Assembly (NCBI RefSeq): GCF_001691555.1
Contig: NZ_MAYN01000008.1
Span: 762,617 to 826,616, forward strand
Direction of reading: 5' to 3'
DNA from: Pantoea eucrina
Lineage (GTDB): Bacteria; Pseudomonadota; Gammaproteobacteria; Enterobacterales; Enterobacteriaceae
DNA length: 64,000 nt
Shown here one piece after another: positions 30,318-39,286 of the stretch. The translations under genes were made by a program, and so were the position numbers. Each line of letters starts with the position of its first letter. Position 1 is the first letter of the stretch. A model generated the notes under the pieces. It was not told where the DNA came from. It did not search any database and saw nothing but the letters and a program-made list of their open reading frames with translations.

Positions 30318-31700
30318 TCAGTCAAAAAGCGCAGTGGTGTAGTCGTTGCTGAAACGGCGGGTGGGATCCAGCGTCTCACGCACCGCGCGGAAAGCATCCC
30401 ACTGCGGATAAATATCGCGCCACTGATAGCGCTGCGGATCGTAATATTTCCCCCAGTGCGGGCGTCCGCCTTCAGCTGCCAGCAGTTTCTCTACTTCCGT
30501 CAGAAAATGCAGACCCTCCTGCGACAGCGAGCCATCATCCGCGTAGTACACGACAAACCCAAAGAAGCAGGAGGGCTGCTGATGTGACGGGCTCAGCCAG
30601 CCTTCTGAGGCGCCGGTACAGCGCAGGATAATCGGGTAGTGCATGTGCGGCTGATTTTCGGCATACCAGGCTTTAATCTTGCTGATAACCTGCGGCGTTT
30701 TATCGAGCGGCACGGCAATTTCTACGTTGATCTGCGGGACCGCGATGCCGCGACAAAAAAGCTGATAAATATCGCCGCTGACATCGGTGAAGTCGCGAAA
30801 GCGGGTAACGGTGCGGAACTGTTTACCGCCTTTGCCGTGGATTTGCGTATCGCGGTGCATCTGGGCCAGCGTCTGATCAATGGTATGGTTCAGGCTGCTG
30901 TCGGCGTTATCGCCATGCTCAATCACCTGACGTCCATTGGCGTGCCAGGCCTGCGTATCCTCTTCGCTGGCCTGCTCAGCGTTCCAGACATGCATCAGGT
31001 TGTCATCGACAAACCACCAGGCTTTACTCAGCTCATAGTCACGGTTCCACTTCAGCAGATCCTGCTCCAGCGCATCGGCGCTGACGGCAAATTTATAGCA
31101 GGTAAATAAGCGAAACGGCTGGGTGCGCAGCGTAACCGCAGTTACCACGCCAAGCGAACCCAGGGCAACCTGCGCTGCCGGGAAGTCAGGCTCGCCGCGC
31201 GCAAACTCACGCACGCTGCCATCGGCCAGCACCATGCGAATGCGCAGCGCTTCATCCGCCAGCGAACTCTGCTGTAATCCCTGACCATGGGTCCCGGTCG
31301 CCAGCGCACCCGCCAGCGTCTGCACGGCAATCACGCCGGGGGAAGAGGCGAGCATGCGATCGCGCGCGGTTAAAGTGTCATACACCGTTTGCAGCAGCGT
31401 ACCGGCCGCAAAGGTAATGGTGTGGTCATCTTCAGCCAGTACGCCGGTAAAGGCGCTCAGGTCGAGCAACAGATCGTCGGGTTGCACGCAGAGCATCCGG
31501 CCTGGCGACAGCCGGCTGCCCATCAGACGCACTTTTCCGCGCGTATCGCGCAGCAGCTGCTGCAGCTCAGCTTCCGTTTGTGGCTGGTGCAGCTGCTGAC
31601 GCTGGCCCACCACAGAGTTCTGCGCCCAGTTCCAGAGGGCTGTATCGTGTTCAGTATCCTGGGTGTTGCGTAACGGATAGAGAAGGGCATCTTTGTTCAC
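30318..31700 (-). CDS. FAD-linked aldonolactone oxidase (D-arabinono-1,4-lactone oxidase family)
   Basis: A 460-residue VAO-type flavoprotein. The FAD-binding part (about residues 25-200) has VRLMGSRLSPGRM, VQTLAGALATGTHGQG and ALGSLGVVTAVTLR. The C-terminal ALO domain ends with RPHWGKYYDPQ, the conserved HWxK block that holds the substrate. Relatives oxidise sugar lactones such as arabinono- or gulono-lactone to ascorbate-like enediols. Its stop overlaps an in-frame ATG of the GT8 frame (TGATG), so the two are coupled. A TetR-type gene lies upstream on the same strand with a 60-base gap. Confidence 0.87.
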   Translation of the reverse strand: MNKDALLYPLRNTQDTEHDTALWNWAQNSVVGQRQQLHQPQTEAELQQLLRDTRGKVRLMGSRLSPGRMLCVQPDDLLLDLSAFTGVLAEDDHTITFAAGTLLQTVYDTLTARDRMLASSPGVIAVQTLAGALATGTHGQGLQQSSLADEALRIRMVLADGSVREFARGEPDFPAAQVALGSLGVVTAVTLRTQPFRLFTCYKFAVSADALEQDLLKWNRDYELSKAWWFVDDNLMHVWNAEQASEEDTQAWHANGRQVIEHGDNADSSLNHTIDQTLAQMHRDTQIHGKGGKQFRTVTRFRDFTDVSGDIYQLFCRGIAVPQINVEIAVPLDKTPQVISKIKAWYAENQPHMHYPIILRCTGASEGWLSPSHQQPSCFFGFVVYYADDGSLSQEGLHFLTEVEKLLAAEGGRPHWGKYYDPQRYQWRDIYPQWDAFRAVRETLDPTRRFSNDYTTALFD

Positions 31701-31760
31701 TTCAGTGTTCCTTAGTCTCAGGTCTGTGACCGTCCCGTTGATGAGATCAAGCGTAGACCA

Positions 31761-32420
31761 TCACAGCGAACCCGCAGACGACGGGGCCTGGCGAATGTAA
31801 CGCAGCGTTGCCGTCACCGCCAGTTGACGGTTGCGGCGGATGGTTTCCGCTTCGCTGTCGTCAGGCGTGAACAGCGTATGAAAGGTATAGCGGTTCGACA
31901 CATGGTGAACGCAGATACTGCTGATAAGGCGGTGCACATCCACGCTGCTGAGGTCGCGACAAAACAGTCCCTGCTGCTGGCCACGCGTCAGTATCGCTTC
32001 AAGCAGTTCGAGCGCGCTGCGGTTAAGCGTTTTGATCCGCTCAGACTGCATGATATAGCGGCCGCGCAGCAGGTTTTCGCTGCAGACCAGCCGCATAAAA
32101 TCCGGATGCGCCACATGATAATCAAAGCTCGCCTCAACCAGTTTGATCATCGCCTGTTCCGGTTCGAGCATGGCAAGCTGCAGGCTGGTTTCATGCTCGC
32201 GCATGGCGCGATACACCTGCTCCAGCACCTCAATGTAGAGCGCTTCTTTGCTGGTGAAGTGATAAACCACCATGCGCTTCGTGGTCTGCGCCAGCGCTGC
32301 AATCTGCTCCATGCGCGCGCCCGTCAGGCCATATTCGGCGAAAACAGAGAGCGCAGCCGCAATGATACGGCGCTTTAATCCTTCCGGATCGTTTTTGCGT
32401 TTACTGGGGGTCTCAGACAT
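31761..32420 (-). CDS. TetR-family transcriptional regulator
   Basis: A 219-residue repressor-like protein. The N-terminal HTH spans IIAAALSVFAEYGLTGARME and IAALAQTTKRMVVYHFTSKE; the rest is the all-helical ligand domain with a dimer interface. The start MSETPSKRK (about 32420) is chosen over an upstream ATG at 32450 because it gives the usual short basic N-terminus. It is on the same strand as, and 60 bases upstream of, the aldonolactone oxidase gene, the obvious candidate target. The inducer is unknown. Confidence 0.87.
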   Translation of the reverse strand: MSETPSKRKNDPEGLKRRIIAAALSVFAEYGLTGARMEQIAALAQTTKRMVVYHFTSKEALYIEVLEQVYRAMREHETSLQLAMLEPEQAMIKLVEASFDYHVAHPDFMRLVCSENLLRGRYIMQSERIKTLNRSALELLEAILTRGQQQGLFCRDLSSVDVHRLISSICVHHVSNRYTFHTLFTPDDSEAETIRRNRQLAVTATLRYIRQAPSSAGSL

Positions 32421-32602
32421 GGTTTTCACAGCGTTGATCAAAAACCCCATGATAACACAGGCATACTCCAGCCCGGACAGCAGTACGTGTGGCGCGAAGC
32501 CAGCCAGGGACGTTGAACCATAAGGAGCGAATTTAGAGAGCGCGCGGACAGGAGATCATTTTAACTATAGGGCTGTTTTTTAGACGCAGTTCAGGAGAAA
32601 TT

Positions 32603-33715
32603 ATGTCAGTTCCCGCTTTAATCAGTACCAAAGAAGCTTCCCGACTTAGTGCATATGCCATGGGTATAGGCAGTGAATTAAATATGAAAGATGTTGCCAG
32701 ACCTAAAGGTATGCTGGAACACCTTGTTAATATATTTACGCTTGGTGGCGTCAGAAGAGAAAAAGAGGAAGTTTATAAGTCAGTGATAGCTCAACTTAGA
32801 ACCGAACTTCGGGACAGAAAAGCTACACCAGAGTCACTGCAAAACATGGGGAAAATAGAGCTACATCTCAATAAAATGGACATTACGCTAAGGCCAGATA
32901 GCCGGTACAACGCAATGCAGATTACCGTATCCAGAGGCAGTGAAAAGGCAGAAAGTTTTGTACCTGACAGCAATTTTACTGTTCTCTGTTCATCGATTAT
33001 GCTCAGGGAAAAATTAGGGCTGAGCAGAGAGAATGATCTTCTTACGCCCGAAGGAAAGATTAATCTGTCAGATATTACCGATAGCAGATCATCTTTTGAT
33101 AGTGTTGTAAAAAATTTAATGGATATACCAGTTCCGTTGAGGTGTAACCTATCAGAATCAGTTCAAAAGAGTCTGAATATTATTGAAGATAGTAATACAG
33201 GGATATATCATATATCTGCACAAGTTTTTAGCCTTGATTCAATTTTGCAGGTAGATATAGAAGAAGACTATTTTAAAAATAGCGATTTAGTATATTTCGT
33301 TGATTCTGCAGCCCTGAATGGAGCTGATGCAGATATGAGAGGAAGTCGCGCTGTAAATGAACATTCACAAAAAGAAGCTATAACATCAAATTATATCAAC
33401 ATGGATAAGGAAGAGGAAGAGCCCTCTGAGGAAATAAAAAAGTATAATGAAGCTAAGCACTCTGTCAGCAATCAATCAGAATCACAGGTAAATATCTTGC
33501 CGAAAACCGCTACATATAACGAAACCTCGCCTCCTGTTTTATCGTGGGAGACAACCGGAGCGGATTCCGGTTTCGCGACAGGATATATGACTGGAACAAA
33601 TTTAGACAGCGACACGTTAAGTTATTCTTCCACGCTTGAAGGAGATGCCGAAAGCAATACATCTCTTTATCACATTATGCGAAGCTACGAAGACGTGTTG
33701 GTTAAAGTCAGTTAA
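32603..33715 (+). CDS. Unrecognised AT-rich 370-residue protein next to tRNA-Asn
   Basis: I do not recognise this protein. It has a strong Shine-Dalgarno (CAGGAGA) and a -10-like TATAGG upstream. The N-terminal 30 residues are Ser/Ala-rich without a Sec signal or membrane segment. A compact region (about residues 35-235) contains MLEHLVNIFTLGGVRREKEE. The C-terminal third is acidic and rich in Ser, Thr and Asn, looking disordered (for example MDKEEEEPSEEIKKYNEAK). Base composition and codon use (many AT-ending codons) differ sharply from all neighbours, which suggests transfer. A secreted effector is conceivable from layout alone; no secretion genes are near. Confidence 0.7.
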   Translation: MSVPALISTKEASRLSAYAMGIGSELNMKDVARPKGMLEHLVNIFTLGGVRREKEEVYKSVIAQLRTELRDRKATPESLQNMGKIELHLNKMDITLRPDSRYNAMQITVSRGSEKAESFVPDSNFTVLCSSIMLREKLGLSRENDLLTPEGKINLSDITDSRSSFDSVVKNLMDIPVPLRCNLSESVQKSLNIIEDSNTGIYHISAQVFSLDSILQVDIEEDYFKNSDLVYFVDSAALNGADADMRGSRAVNEHSQKEAITSNYINMDKEEEEPSEEIKKYNEAKHSVSNQSESQVNILPKTATYNETSPPVLSWETTGADSGFATGYMTGTNLDSDTLSYSSTLEGDAESNTSLYHIMRSYEDVLVKVS

Positions 33716-33789
33716 CACTCCGCAAAGCCTGACCCTTCGGGCCAGTCTGGCGCAGTACCAGCCAGTACCACATCAAAACGCAACACAGC

Positions 33790-33823
33790 AAAAAGCCCGC
33801 TCAGGTTTCCCTGAGCGGGCTTT
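33790..33823 (-). terminator. Terminator of tRNA-Asn (bidirectional)
   Basis: The stem AAAAGCCCGCTCAGG-tttc-CCTGAGCGGGCTTTT has T runs on both sides. It lies 8 bases past the tRNA 3' end and can also end the unknown gene on the plus strand. Confidence 0.92.
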
Positions 33824-33831
33824 TCTAATTC

Positions 33832-33907
33832 TGGCTCCTCTGACTGGACTCGAACCAGTGACATACGGATTAACAGTCCGCCGTTCTACCGACTGAACTA
33901 CAGAGGA
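33832..33907 (-). tRNA. tRNA-Asn (GTT)
   Basis: A 76-base cloverleaf on the minus strand with encoded CCA (33832-33834). The acceptor arms TCCTCTG and CAGAGGA pair. The T-loop GTTCGAGTC and D-loop are standard, and the anticodon GTT is at 33872-33874. tRNA-Asn genes are frequent integration sites in enterobacteria, and the AT-rich unknown gene sits at its 3' side. I found no direct repeat of the tRNA 3' end that would mark an attR. Confidence 0.98.
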
Positions 33908-33925
33908 ATCGTGTGAACGAGGCGA

Positions 33926-33954
33926 ATAGTAGCGAGCGCGATCCCGCTTGTCAA
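33926..33954 (-). promoter_or_regulatory. tRNA-Asn promoter
   Basis: On the minus strand, -35 TTGACA (33949-33954) and -10 TACTAT (33926-33931) are exactly 17 bases apart, with a GC-rich discriminator typical of stringently controlled stable-RNA promoters. Confidence 0.88.
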
Positions 33955-34418
33955 AGCTGTACTGCACACTTTTGGTTTAAGTGCGCGCAAAAGCACCATT
34001 CTGCTGCTTTTCTGCCTGATGTGGTGGCAAAGCAAACTGCCAACAGGATCTCAATTCAGAGGCATTTCCGCTGAGATGTTAGAGGCGTGTCAAATTTTTG
34101 CGGTTTGCTGATTTTAAAACAACTGTTTCAGTGCTTTTATGATGAAAATTTCATATGAAGCAAGTATGAAACAAATGAACTGCTTATCATCACGCCGGAA
34201 ACTACTTTTTAACAGGCGGCGGTGACAGCAAAATTAACCTGTTGATAAGGAGCGCGTTCTTCAGAGCAACATCAGCTGGCTTCAGCGCGAAAAGTGCAAC
34301 TATCCGAAATCTGTACCCATAAATAACGCCAGTCGCGGTGCGCAAAGGCAAAAGATTTTTTTCATTTACCTGATGCATCATGCTGTGCGTGCGTTAACTA
34401 ACAATAAGAAGGTGCCCT
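33955..34418. other. Long upstream region of the sugar ABC transporter operon
   Basis: About 460 bases with no convincing gene. It is AT-rich from 34080 on. A near-palindrome TGAAAATTTCA at 34143-34153, with further TGAA motifs nearby, is a possible repressor site. The transporter's Shine-Dalgarno (AAGAAGGTG) is at its right end. No regulator gene for the operon is adjacent. Confidence 0.4.
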
Positions 34419-35342
34419 ATGAAATTTAAAAAAGCGTTAGTCACTTCCCTGTTAGCCTGCATGTTGCCCGCTGCGGTTATGGCGAAAGATCTGCAGGTTG
34501 GTGTCTCAATGGCGCTGTTTGACGACAACTTTCTGACCATTCTGCGCACGGCAATGCAGAAAGAGATGCAGAAAGATAACGTTAAAGGCCAGCTGGAAGA
34601 TGCCAAAGGGGACGTGTCGCAGCAGCTGCAGCAGGTACAGAACTTTATCGGGCAGGGCGTGGACGCCATTATCGTTAACCCGGTGGATACCAACGCCGTG
34701 AAACCGATCATGGACGCGGCGAAGAAAGCGGATATTCCCCTGATCTTCGTTAACCGTAAACCTGCCGGTGAACTCACAAACAAAATGGCGTATGTCGGCT
34801 CAGACTCAGAGCTGGCGGGCCGCCTGCAGATGGAAGCGCTGGCCAAAGCGATGAACGGCAAAGGCAACGTGGCGATCCTGATGGGTGATTTAGCGAACGA
34901 ATCAACGCGCGACCGCACCAAAGGCGTGGAAGCGGTGGTAGCGAAATATCCTGATATCAAAGTGGTGCAGAAGCAGACGGCAAAATTCACCCGTAACGAC
35001 GCGGTGGATGTGGTCAGCAACTGGATGACCGCCGGCGATGACATCCAGGCCATCGCCTCTAACAACGATGAAATGGCGATTGGTGCCCTGCAGGCGCTGG
35101 GCAAAAACCCGAACCATATCCTGATTGCCGGCGTGGATGGCACCCCGGATGCGCTGCAGATGCTGAAAAACGGCAAAATGGTCGCCACGGTTTTCCAGGA
35201 TGCCAAAGGGCAGGGTGAAGGCGCGGTGCGGGCTGCTGTCAGCCTGGCCAAAGGTGAGAAAGTTGAGAAAGTGATCAACATCCCTTATCAGCTGATCACC
35301 AAAGAGAACATGGCGCAGTTTGAGAACCGCAACCAGAAATAA
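34419..35342 (+). CDS. Periplasmic sugar-binding protein (inositol/rhizopine-like)
   Basis: A 307-residue type I periplasmic binding protein (Peripla_BP_4). The signal peptide MKFKKALVTSLLACMLPAAV ends before AKDLQVGVSM. VDAIIVNPVDTNAVKPIMDA and AIASNNDEMAIGALQALG are the hinge and ligand-cleft stretches of the ribose/inositol group. IFVNRKP is often seen in inositol and rhizopine binders, hence the suggestion. It is the first gene of a three-gene importer operon, 33 bases before the ATPase gene. Confidence 0.88.
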   Translation: MKFKKALVTSLLACMLPAAVMAKDLQVGVSMALFDDNFLTILRTAMQKEMQKDNVKGQLEDAKGDVSQQLQQVQNFIGQGVDAIIVNPVDTNAVKPIMDAAKKADIPLIFVNRKPAGELTNKMAYVGSDSELAGRLQMEALAKAMNGKGNVAILMGDLANESTRDRTKGVEAVVAKYPDIKVVQKQTAKFTRNDAVDVVSNWMTAGDDIQAIASNNDEMAIGALQALGKNPNHILIAGVDGTPDALQMLKNGKMVATVFQDAKGQGEGAVRAAVSLAKGEKVEKVINIPYQLITKENMAQFENRNQK

Positions 35343-35375
35343 CCGCTCCCCCCTTAAGCCGTATGGAGGTGATGT

Positions 35376-36860
35376 ATGACCGCTTTTGCGCTTGAAGCCG
35401 AAGGCATCAGCAAGTTCTTCCCCGGAGTGAAGGCACTCGACAATGTCTCACTGCGAATCAGGCCGGGGTCGGTACATGCCCTGATGGGCGAGAATGGCGC
35501 AGGCAAATCCACGCTGATGAAATGCCTTATCGGGATTTACCGTCCCGATAAGGGCACTATCCGCATCAAAGGGGAACCCGTGCAGTTCCAGGACACCATG
35601 GACGCGTTGCGTTCCGGCATCTCAATGATCCATCAGGAGCTGAACCTGGTGCCGCATATGACCGTGGCGGAAAATATCTGGCTGGGGCGTGAGCCGATGA
35701 AGTTTGGCTTCGTCGATCACGCGCTGCTGAACCGCCAGACGCAGGAGTTGCTTAATAAACTCAATATTCGCCTCAAAGCGGATCGCATGGTGGGCGAGCT
35801 GAGCATTGCGGCGCAGCAGATGGTGGAGATTGCCAAAGCGGTATCATGGAACTCTGACGTGGTGATCATGGATGAGCCCACCTCCGCGCTCACCGAAACC
35901 GAAGTGGCGCATCTGTTTACTATCATTCGCGACCTGCGGGAGCAGGGCAAGGCGATTATCTATATCAGCCATAAGATGGATGAGATCTTCACTATTACCG
36001 ATGAAATCAGCATCTTCCGTGACGGTACCTGGGTCGGAAGCAACGATACCAGCGCGTTTACGCGGCAGTCGTTGATCACCCAGATGGTGGGGCGCGAGCT
36101 GACCCAGCTGTTTCCGAAATTCAACGGCACCATCGGCGAAGATGTGCTGACGGTGCGCGGCCTGACCAGCAAAGATCGCTTCAGCGATATCAGCTTCAGC
36201 GTACGCAAAGGGGAGATTCTGGGCGTCGCCGGGCTGGTGGGTGCGGGACGCAGTGAGGTGATGGAAAGCCTGTTTGGTATGGAGAGTTATGACAGCGGTG
36301 AAGTGCTGATCGATGGTGTACCGGTCAGCATCGATTCGCCCTCTATGGCCATTGAAAAAGGCATGGCGTTTCTCACTGAGGATCGCAAAAAGTCGGGGCT
36401 GTTTCTGGTGCTGTCGGTGATGGAGAACATGAGCATCGTTAACATGCCCGATTACACCGGCAAAAGCGGCTTTGTCAGCCATGTGAAAATGGCGCAGGAC
36501 TGTATGGATCAGATCCGCAAGCTCAATATTAAAACGCCGACCATGGATCAGATCATCAATAACCTCAGCGGCGGTAACCAGCAAAAAGTGCTGATTGCGC
36601 GCTGGCTGCTGGCGCAGCCGAAGATCCTGATTCTGGACGAACCGACCCGCGGTATCGATGTAGGGGCCAAAGCCGAGATCTACCGCCTGATCAGTGAACT
36701 CGCTAATCGCGGTGTGGCTATCATCATGGTCTCTTCTGAACTGCCGGAAATTCTCGGCATGAGTGACCGCATCATGGTGATGCACGGCGGGCGCATAACC
36801 GGCATCCTCAGTAAAGAAGAGGCCGACCAGGAAACCATTTTGTCGCTGGCATCTGAGTGA
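35376..36860 (+). CDS. Sugar ABC transporter ATP-binding protein (RbsA-like)
   Basis: A 494-residue double-ATPase protein powering a CUT2-type sugar importer at the inner membrane. The first half has Walker [13 protein letters not shown] and Walker B VVIMDEPTSALTE. The second half has the usual degenerate Walker [13 protein letters not shown], the signature [16 protein letters not shown] and Walker [17 protein letters not shown]. It overlaps the following permease frame by 4 bases if the GTG at 36857 were used, but the better permease start is 36875. Confidence 0.93.
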   Translation: MTAFALEAEGISKFFPGVKALDNVSLRIRPGSVHALMGENGAGKSTLMKCLIGIYRPDKGTIRIKGEPVQFQDTMDALRSGISMIHQELNLVPHMTVAENIWLGREPMKFGFVDHALLNRQTQELLNKLNIRLKADRMVGELSIAAQQMVEIAKAVSWNSDVVIMDEPTSALTETEVAHLFTIIRDLREQGKAIIYISHKMDEIFTITDEISIFRDGTWVGSNDTSAFTRQSLITQMVGRELTQLFPKFNGTIGEDVLTVRGLTSKDRFSDISFSVRKGEILGVAGLVGAGRSEVMESLFGMESYDSGEVLIDGVPVSIDSPSMAIEKGMAFLTEDRKKSGLFLVLSVMENMSIVNMPDYTGKSGFVSHVKMAQDCMDQIRKLNIKTPTMDQIINNLSGGNQQKVLIARWLLAQPKILILDEPTRGIDVGAKAEIYRLISELANRGVAIIMVSSELPEILGMSDRIMVMHGGRITGILSKEEADQETILSLASE

Positions 36861-36874
36861 GGCTTGAGATCCCT

Positions 36875-37906
36875 ATGAATAATGTAAAAGCTACGGCCCC
36901 GCAGGCCACTGAACAAAGCTCTTTCTTCAGTAATCTGCGCCATAAATTGCCGAAAGATACCGGCATTTTTGTGGTGATGTTAGGCATTGCGCTGATTTTT
37001 GAAATTGCCGGCTGGTACGTACGCGATCAGTCTTTTCTGCTCAACACCAACCGTTTAGTGCTGATTGTCCTGCAGGTGGCCATTATCGGCATTATCGCGG
37101 TCGGCGTTACGCAGGTGATCATCACCACCGGCATCGACCTCTCCTCCGGCTCCGTTATCGCCCTGACGGCGGTGGTGGCGGCCAGCCTGGCGCAGACCTC
37201 AGAAAGCCTGTCGCCAATGTTCCCCTCGCTGGTTAACCTGCCTGCGGCCATCCCCATCGGCGCCGGTATCGGTGTCGGACTGCTGTGCGGCGTCATCAAC
37301 GGCGTGCTGATCACCCGTACCGGTATTCCGCCCTTTATCGCCACGCTGGGGATGATGGTATCCGCGCGCGGCCTGGCGCAATACTATACGCAGGGTAATC
37401 CCATCAGCTTTCTGTCAGACAGCTTTACCTCGATTGGTCAGGGTGCAATGCCGGTTATCATCTTCCTGGTGGTGGCGTTCCTGTTCCATATCGCGCTGAA
37501 ACATACCCGCTACGGCAAATATGTCTATGCCATTGGCGGCAACATGACATCAGCCAAAGTGTCCGGCATCAATGTTAATAAGTATCTGATCATCGTCTAT
37601 ACCATTGCCGGTGCGCTCTCAGGCCTGGCAGGCGTGGTACTGGCAGCGCGCGTCAGCAGCGGTCAGTCAAGCATGGGGATGGCGTATGAGCTGGATGCGA
37701 TCGCAGCCGCGGTTATCGGGGGCAGCAGCCTGATGGGCGGCGTGGGGCGCATCACCGGCACGCTGATCGGTGCCGTGATCCTGGGACTCATCAAGAGCGG
37801 CTTTACCTTCGTCGGTGTAGACGCTTATGTGCAGGACATTATCAAAGGCATGATTATCGTTGCTGCGGTGTCAATTGATATGCATCGCAACCGCAAAAAA
37901 CGCTAA
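36875..37906 (+). CDS. Sugar ABC transporter permease (RbsC-like)
   Basis: A 343-residue inner-membrane permease with about 8-10 transmembrane segments. It carries the CUT2 motifs ITTGIDLSSGSVIALTAVV and AYELDAIAAAVIGGSSLMGG with GRITGTLIGA. ATG 36875 follows TGAGG at a suitable distance. It is the last gene of the operon. The 340 bases downstream contain no T-run terminator that I could identify. Confidence 0.92.
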   Translation: MNNVKATAPQATEQSSFFSNLRHKLPKDTGIFVVMLGIALIFEIAGWYVRDQSFLLNTNRLVLIVLQVAIIGIIAVGVTQVIITTGIDLSSGSVIALTAVVAASLAQTSESLSPMFPSLVNLPAAIPIGAGIGVGLLCGVINGVLITRTGIPPFIATLGMMVSARGLAQYYTQGNPISFLSDSFTSIGQGAMPVIIFLVVAFLFHIALKHTRYGKYVYAIGGNMTSAKVSGINVNKYLIIVYTIAGALSGLAGVVLAARVSSGQSSMGMAYELDAIAAAVIGGSSLMGGVGRITGTLIGAVILGLIKSGFTFVGVDAYVQDIIKGMIIVAAVSIDMHRNRKKR

Positions 37907-38019
37907 GTCACCGCTCTCTGCGGCACAACTGACCCCGGCAGGGCCGGGGTCAGGCCGGAGGCAAAAACAACGTACCGGTTTCCTGTCATCACTTTTTTGC
38001 ACGTCTGCCTTGCAGGTTT

Positions 38020-38036
38020 TGCACCAGCAGAGTGCA
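38020..38036 (+). promoter_or_regulatory. NtrC-type site upstream of nac
   Basis: TGCACCAGCAGAGTGCA fits the NtrC consensus TGCACC-N5-GGTGCA with one mismatch. It lies about 130 bases before the sigma-54 promoter, a normal enhancer distance. Confidence 0.65.
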
Positions 38037-38164
38037 TGTCGTCCTCCGCTTTACCCGCCCGCTGCGGCACCGGCACACTCTGCTTCCTTTCAGGTAATCA
38101 CAAAAGCTTATTTTCCAGTCTTTTAATCTCTGTGATACGCCGTTTTTTTCCGCGATGAAATAAC

Positions 38165-38180
38165 TGGCCTGCTTATTGCA
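38165..38180 (+). promoter_or_regulatory. Sigma-54 promoter of nac
   Basis: TGGCCTGCTTATTGCA has GG at 38166-38167 and GC at 38178-38179, the required 12-base offset, and matches TGGC-N7-TTGCA. Nac is expressed from a sigma-54, NtrC-dependent promoter in known enterobacteria, so this assignment is well supported. Confidence 0.75.
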
Positions 38181-38246
38181 AAACTCTGTTTATCGGCCAG
38201 CAGGCCACACGCCCTTAACGGGTAAACCGGAATTGACGGAGGCAAC

Positions 38247-39164
38247 ATGAACTTAAGACGGCTGAAGTATTTTGTGAACATCGTCGATATCGGCAGCCTG
38301 ACCCGCGCCGCCGAAGTACTGCATATTGCGCAGCCGGCCCTCAGTCAGCAGGTGGCAACGCTGGAAAGCGAACTGGATCAGCAGCTGCTGATCCGTACCA
38401 AGCGCGGCGTAACGCCTACCGACGCGGGTAAAATTCTCTATGCGCACGCCCGCACCATATTACGTCAGTGTGAGCAGGCGCAGGCCGCCGTCAGCCAGGC
38501 GGGCCAGACGCTGACCGGACAGGTTTCTATTGGTCTGGCACCCGGCACGGCGGCCTCCGCTCTGACCATGCCGCTGCTGCAGACCGTGCGCGAGCAGTAT
38601 CCGGATGTGCTGGTGTATCTGCATGAAAACAGCGGCAGCTCACTGAACGATAAAGTGCTGAACGGTCAGCTTGATATGGCCGTGCTCTACGATCGCGCGC
38701 CCACGGCTGGCGTGACCAGCCTGCCGCTGCTGAAAGAGGAGCTTTACCTGGTCGGCGCAACCGCCTGCCCGGGGTCAGCGGTGGATCTGGCCGACGTCGC
38801 GCAGATGAACCTGTTTCTGCCGCGTGACTACAGCGCGGTGCGCAAGCGGGTAGATGAAGCGTTTTCACTGCGCCGTCTGAGCGCGCGCATCATTGGCGAA
38901 ATTGAATCGATCGCCACCCTGACCGCCGCGGTGTCCAGCGGGCTGGGCGTAACCGTGCTGCCGGAATCCGCTGCCCGGGCGCTGGTCAGCTCAACCCACG
39001 CCTGGATGGCCCGCATCACATCACCCTCACTAACGCTGCCGCTGTCGCTGAACATGTCTGCGCAGCTGCCGCTCTCGCCTGCGGCACAGGCGGTAAAAAC
39101 CATTCTGCTGTCGCTATTGAATAAGCCCACTGTCGCCGATCGCGAGCTGATGCTGGTGGGCTAA
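38247..39164 (+). CDS. nac: Nitrogen assimilation control regulator Nac
   Basis: LysR-type regulator of 305 residues that couples the Ntr response to sigma-70 genes of nitrogen metabolism. The N-terminus MNLRRLKYFVNIVDIGSLTR and the HTH LHIAQPALSQQVATLESEL are almost those of E. coli Nac. RTKRGVTPTDAGKILYAHAR and RVDEAFSLRRLSARIIGEIE also match. The upstream region holds an NtrC-type site and a sigma-54 promoter. It is followed by cbl, the same pairing as in E. coli. Confidence 0.96.
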   Translation: MNLRRLKYFVNIVDIGSLTRAAEVLHIAQPALSQQVATLESELDQQLLIRTKRGVTPTDAGKILYAHARTILRQCEQAQAAVSQAGQTLTGQVSIGLAPGTAASALTMPLLQTVREQYPDVLVYLHENSGSSLNDKVLNGQLDMAVLYDRAPTAGVTSLPLLKEELYLVGATACPGSAVDLADVAQMNLFLPRDYSAVRKRVDEAFSLRRLSARIIGEIESIATLTAAVSSGLGVTVLPESAARALVSSTHAWMARITSPSLTLPLSLNMSAQLPLSPAAQAVKTILLSLLNKPTVADRELMLVG

Positions 39165-39197
39165 AAACGGCCTGTCGCAGCCACACGCCTTATTACT

Positions 39198-39222
39198 AAA
39201 CCGCATAACAGGCGGTTTTTTA
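39198..39222 (+). terminator. Rho-independent terminator of nac
   Basis: The stem AAACCGC-ataacag-GCGGTTT is followed by further T (ttattattt), 34 bases after the nac stop and upstream of cbl. Confidence 0.85.
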
Positions 39223-39286
39223 TTATTTGTTGTATTTAGTTCCGCTCCCTACCATGGCGAAAACCGTGCCAGAAAGGAGAGAGGGT

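Noticed and set aside
32451..33831. Genomic island with attL/attR at tRNA-Asn
   Set aside because: No integrase gene and no direct repeat of the tRNA 3' end were found on either side of the AT-rich gene; only the position and composition hint at transfer.
33636..33896. Plus-strand ORF ending in TGLEPVTYGLTVRRSTD
   Set aside because: This is the translated reverse complement of tRNA-Asn, a well-known artefact peptide; the region is explained by the tRNA and its terminator.
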